From contig JAWXCE010000080.1 in NCBI GenBank assembly GCA_034440495.1, forward strand, positions 1 through 17,599: a stretch of 17,599 bases of DNA. The letters run 5' to 3'. A program made the position numbers and the translations under genes. Of this stretch, positions 15,158 through 17,599 are shown one piece after another (position 1 is the stretch's first letter; each line of letters begins with the position of its first letter). The DNA is from JAWXCE01 sp034440495 (lineage in GTDB: Bacteria; Pseudomonadota; Alphaproteobacteria; Rhizobiales; Rhodomicrobiaceae). The notes below the pieces were generated by a model that ran no database searches, had not been told where the DNA came from, and saw nothing but the letters and a program-made list of their open reading frames with translations.

Positions 15158-15281
15158 GCCACCGCCCCGAACGCATCACGCCCGTTATCTTTAGAGCATA
15201 GTAAGACAGATAAGAATATGCGGAGCTGTCAAGTTTTTCAGTTTTCGCACGGATGTGACAAAACGCAGCCTGTGTTGTATA

Positions 15282-15695
15282 TCAGCCTTGATCAAAATCG
15301 CCGGGCCGGCCGATGCCAAAAATTGCGCCCTGTGGATCTCGCAGGATGGCGAAGCGTCCGGAGTTTGCAACGTCGAACGGCGGCTCCACGATTTGCCCTC
15401 CAAGGGCTTCAGCTTTGCTGGCGCAAGCGTCTACATCCGTCACAGCGATAAACGGCAACCAGCTTGGGGGCAATTTTGATGCAAGATTGGGACTGAGTTT
15501 CATCATGCCGCCAGCCTGGTTCCAACCCATCATCCATACGGTATAAATCGGCTCGGACTCGTTAGCGGGTTTCAGGGAATCAATCCCGCTCAGTTGAAAC
15601 GTGCGCCAGCCGATTAACTGCGTATAAAAACTAATTGCGCCGTTCTCATCCGACGTATGAAGCTCGTTCCACCAGATTGTGCCATTTGCGGTCAA
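15282..15695 (-). CDS. VOC family (glyoxalase/bleomycin-resistance fold) protein
   Basis: This 137-residue single-module protein of the vicinal oxygen chelate superfamily starts with TIWWNELHTSDENGAISFYT and LIGW, the usual first beta-alpha unit. The second unit shows PFIAVTDVDACASKAEALGG and GRFAILRDPQGAIFGIGRPG. Such small proteins act as dimers and bind a metal or small ligand; the substrate cannot be predicted. The start is TTG at 15695: GGAG (15704-15701 read leftwards) lies 5 bases before it, and WW(N)EL sits at the normal distance from the start. The nearby ATG in another frame does not fit. It stands 168 bases downstream of fhcC and may have its own promoter. Confidence 0.85.
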   Translation of the reverse strand: MTANGTIWWNELHTSDENGAISFYTQLIGWRTFQLSGIDSLKPANESEPIYTVWMMGWNQAGGMMKLSPNLASKLPPSWLPFIAVTDVDACASKAEALGGQIVEPPFDVANSGRFAILRDPQGAIFGIGRPGDFDQG

Positions 15696-15863
15696 TTTCT
15701 CTCCCCGCCAAATGAGAACGCAAAGAGGCGTTCAAATACGGCTGATTTCGTTAGATTAAACTTTTACGATCTTACACAACATTTTCTTAATGTGTGCACC
15801 AATGATAAGCACGGATTTGAGGACAAAACGGAAAACTATTCCTCTGCGGCTTTTGAGTCCTAG

Positions 15864-16676
15864 TTATGTCTCGAATGAGAGGATTTCACCGCCGCCCAAC
15901 GCCGCCATGTCTCCAGCATAGCGCCGCACAGATGCGCCTAAGCGGCCTGCGAGCTGCTTGTTCATAGGCGCAATGGTTTTGGCCATAACCCGTAACATGA
16001 CAAGTTCCTGCAGCCCACAGTCCATAAAGCCAGGGCCGAATTCAACGCCGCCGCGATCCAGAATGATCGTGCCGCGATTCATAAGGTAGCCGGGATAGAC
16101 GTTTGCGCCCTGCATGGCGATGATCGTGCCGGCGATCATCCGCGCGCCGAGATAATCCCCGGCTTTGCCCTCGATCATTAGCAGCCCGCGCCGCATTTTA
16201 TCGCCCGCCCTTGCCCCAGCCTTGCCGCGAACGATAAGCACGCCGCCGCGCATGCCTGACCCAGCGCCGGGCAGCGCACCGCCGACGCTATCGCCCGCGT
16301 CCCCTGTAATTTCGATTTTGCCGCCGCTCTGGCCGCTGCCTGCCCACGGCCCTGCGCTGCCTTTTATAGTGAGCGAGCCGCCCAAAAGGTAACAACCGCA
16401 GTAAGCTCCTGCGGCGCCTTCAATTGCGATAGTTCCCGCGCTCATCCCACAGCCGATGTGATCGATCCGTTCAGTCGAGCCGACAATGTGAATATCGTCC
16501 ACGTCGCCCATGCGGAGCGTGAAAGCATCTCCAAGCAGCACGGGTTCGCGTGTTATTCCCACCGGGATCGCCGCGATCTCACGCTCGCTTTTGCCTTTCA
16601 GTTTTCCCGGCGTGACGTGCGCGAGGTTCAAGCGTTGCGCTGGCGGCGACTTTAACGTCAGCGTTAAACCGCTCAT
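15864..16676 (-). CDS. fhcC: Formyltransferase/hydrolase complex subunit C (FhcC)
   Basis: FhcC belongs to the Fhc complex, which in methylotrophic bacteria takes the formyl group from formyl-tetrahydromethanopterin and releases it as formate. It is homologous to subunit C of archaeal formylmethanofuran dehydrogenase and to the C-terminal domain of glutamate synthase. The 270 residues include an N-terminal part (SEREIAAIPVG), then a right-handed beta-helix built of G-rich repeats (GCGMSAGTIAIEGAAGAYCG, GGSLTIKGSAGPWAG, GGKIEITGDAGDSVGG, GGVLIVRGKAGARAGDKMRR, MIAGTI). It ends with VEFGPGFMDCG and a helix with REVMAK-like LRVMAKTIAP. The start ATG overlaps the fhcD stop as ATGA (16676-16673), so the two are coupled. 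It is the last gene of the cluster within the window. Confidence 0.93.
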   Translation of the reverse strand: MSGLTLTLKSPPAQRLNLAHVTPGKLKGKSEREIAAIPVGITREPVLLGDAFTLRMGDVDDIHIVGSTERIDHIGCGMSAGTIAIEGAAGAYCGCYLLGGSLTIKGSAGPWAGSGQSGGKIEITGDAGDSVGGALPGAGSGMRGGVLIVRGKAGARAGDKMRRGLLMIEGKAGDYLGARMIAGTIIAMQGANVYPGYLMNRGTIILDRGGVEFGPGFMDCGLQELVMLRVMAKTIAPMNKQLAGRLGASVRRYAGDMAALGGGEILSFET

Positions 16677-17569
16677 GGCAGCAGGTCTTTCAGATGATAA
16701 TAGTGCTGACCGAGCTGTCCGCCATAATTACCAGCGCCGATGCGCAAGCACCCGCCGTGCGGCCCCGCCTCAATGAGGGCTTTTAGCCCCGCGCGCATGG
16801 CGTTTGCCACCGCCGCGCTTGTCAGCCCGTCGATGACGATTTCCTGCACGGAGCCAATGTCGGGATCGAGCGCGGTATCGACCCGGCCTCGCAGCGTCGG
16901 GCAATAGGCCTGGTTCGTGGACGCGCGCATGGATTTATATTTTGAGCCGACTTTTGAGCCGGAGCGCACAACTCCGCCCGGGAAAGGCATAATGGCGTCC
17001 GGCACTTCTTTCATAGCTTCTACGGCGATTTCCGTCACCGCCAGCGTCTCCGCCATGTTGCGGCCCATGATGAGGAGGTTGCCGCCGCCGACCGCATCGC
17101 CGGTGACGCCGGTGTTTTCCTCGCACACAAACTCGCCTTCCATCACGGGAACGCGCCAGTAGCGTTTGCCGCCGATCTGCTTGGAGGCTTGAAAGCCGTC
17201 GCCGAAATAGCGCAAATTAGCGCCAAGCTTGATGCGTTGTTCCGTTTCTAGGCCTGAAAAGCACGCCGTGCCCGGGCAGGTAAGCACGCACTGGCCGACG
17301 CGGTTGATAATGGTTGTCTCAACGCCATCCGGCGCGAAGCCGAACAGAAGCGCGCGCACGCCGGGTCGGCCATCTGGAGTTTCATCCGGCGAAAGTTCGC
17401 GGTCGATGCCCGCTTCGCAGCCGCAGCCGATGACGGAGGTTGCAAAGCCCGTCATCGTGGTCGCGGCGATCATCGCCCATTTTGGCGTGTGCGCGGTGAT
17501 GATGACCGCAGTGCCTGTCATGCCGAACGCTTCGGCGAAGGTGTCGTCGATGCGGACGCCGTTGCGCAC
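16673..17569 (-). CDS. fhcD: Formylmethanofuran:tetrahydromethanopterin formyltransferase (FhcD)
   Basis: FhcD (archaeal Ftr) moves the formyl group between tetrahydromethanopterin and the methanofuran-type cofactor in the Fhc complex. The 298-residue protein has NGVRIDDTFAEAFGM at its start, as in Ftr. It also has TGFATSVIGCGCEAGID, GQCVLTCPGTACFSG, PVMEGEFVCEENTGVTGDAV, MPFPGGVVRSGSKVGSKYK and a C-terminal GCLRIGAGNYGGQLGQHYY. All are conserved family blocks, and the length matches the usual 296-300. The start GTG at 17569 fits the family N-terminus. It has no good ribosome binding site, and the frame stays open to the right edge, so a start beyond 17599 cannot be excluded. The other subunits (fhcA, fhcB) would be expected upstream, to the right of the window. 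Confidence 0.94.
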   Translation of the reverse strand: MRNGVRIDDTFAEAFGMTGTAVIITAHTPKWAMIAATTMTGFATSVIGCGCEAGIDRELSPDETPDGRPGVRALLFGFAPDGVETTIINRVGQCVLTCPGTACFSGLETEQRIKLGANLRYFGDGFQASKQIGGKRYWRVPVMEGEFVCEENTGVTGDAVGGGNLLIMGRNMAETLAVTEIAVEAMKEVPDAIMPFPGGVVRSGSKVGSKYKSMRASTNQAYCPTLRGRVDTALDPDIGSVQEIVIDGLTSAAVANAMRAGLKALIEAGPHGGCLRIGAGNYGGQLGQHYYHLKDLLP

Positions 17570-17599
17570 GATGCCGCCGGGGCCGTCCGAGTTGTGCGG

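Noticed and set aside
15227..15232. TTGACA on the minus strand upstream of the repeat-protein gene
   Set aside because: The -35 hexamer is perfect, but at 16-18 bases spacing the sequence (around CTGTCT) does not resemble a -10 element; the nearest TATCTG is only 14 bases away.
15657..15863. A 68-codon plus-strand frame between the VOC gene and fhcC
   Set aside because: It overlaps the start of the VOC gene, has no convincing ribosome binding site or family features, and ends at fhcC by chance.

Overview
The window looks like chromosomal DNA from an alphaproteobacterium, most likely a methylotroph of the order Hyphomicrobiales (Rhizobiales). Two features point there. The right edge holds fhcD and fhcC, subunits of the tetrahydromethanopterin-linked formyltransferase/hydrolase complex of methylotrophs. 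The centre-left holds a large apolipoprotein-like helical membrane protein resembling the growth pole ring proteins (GPR/RgsE) of polar-growing Rhizobiales. The DNA is moderately GC-rich and densely coded. Several genes start with TTG or GTG. I see no insertion sequence, prophage, CRISPR array, tRNA or rRNA.

Layout, left to right. Positions 1-509 (minus) hold the N-terminal half of an NADH pyrophosphatase (nudC) that runs off the left edge. It is translationally coupled to a 573-residue cyclic-nucleotide-binding/patatin protein (513-2234, minus) whose catalytic serine has become glycine. A small exported c-type cytochrome without a visible methionine ligand diverges from it (2440-2793, plus). 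After a 340-base gap with a possible promoter comes the 1084-residue GPR-like protein (3134-6388, plus). Convergent to it is a four-gene Mla-type lipid-transport operon read leftwards: STAS-permease fusion (10063-8888), ATPase (8885-8100), MCE protein (8088-7141) and auxiliary lipoprotein (7098-6466).

Farther right are an enolase-superfamily racemase/epimerase (10210-11196, plus) whose 3' end overlaps an MFS transporter (12389-11148, minus). The transporter carries an in-frame copy of a small palindromic repeat. A CheZ-like helical protein with altered catalytic residues (12529-13233, plus) converges, 4 bases apart, on a 639-residue membrane protein with a very regular 5/6-residue Phe repeat (15157-13238, minus). 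A single-domain VOC protein (15695-15282, minus) and fhcC-fhcD (16676-15864 and 17569-16673, minus) close the window.

Together the genes cover one-carbon oxidation (formyl transfer and release as formate), cell-envelope maintenance (Mla transport, GPR-like polar protein) and several accessory proteins. No single unifying new system is evident. The most unusual items are the patatin pseudoenzyme, the CheZ-like protein with D/Q-to-N/E changes, the Met-less cytochrome and the 11-residue-period repeat protein.
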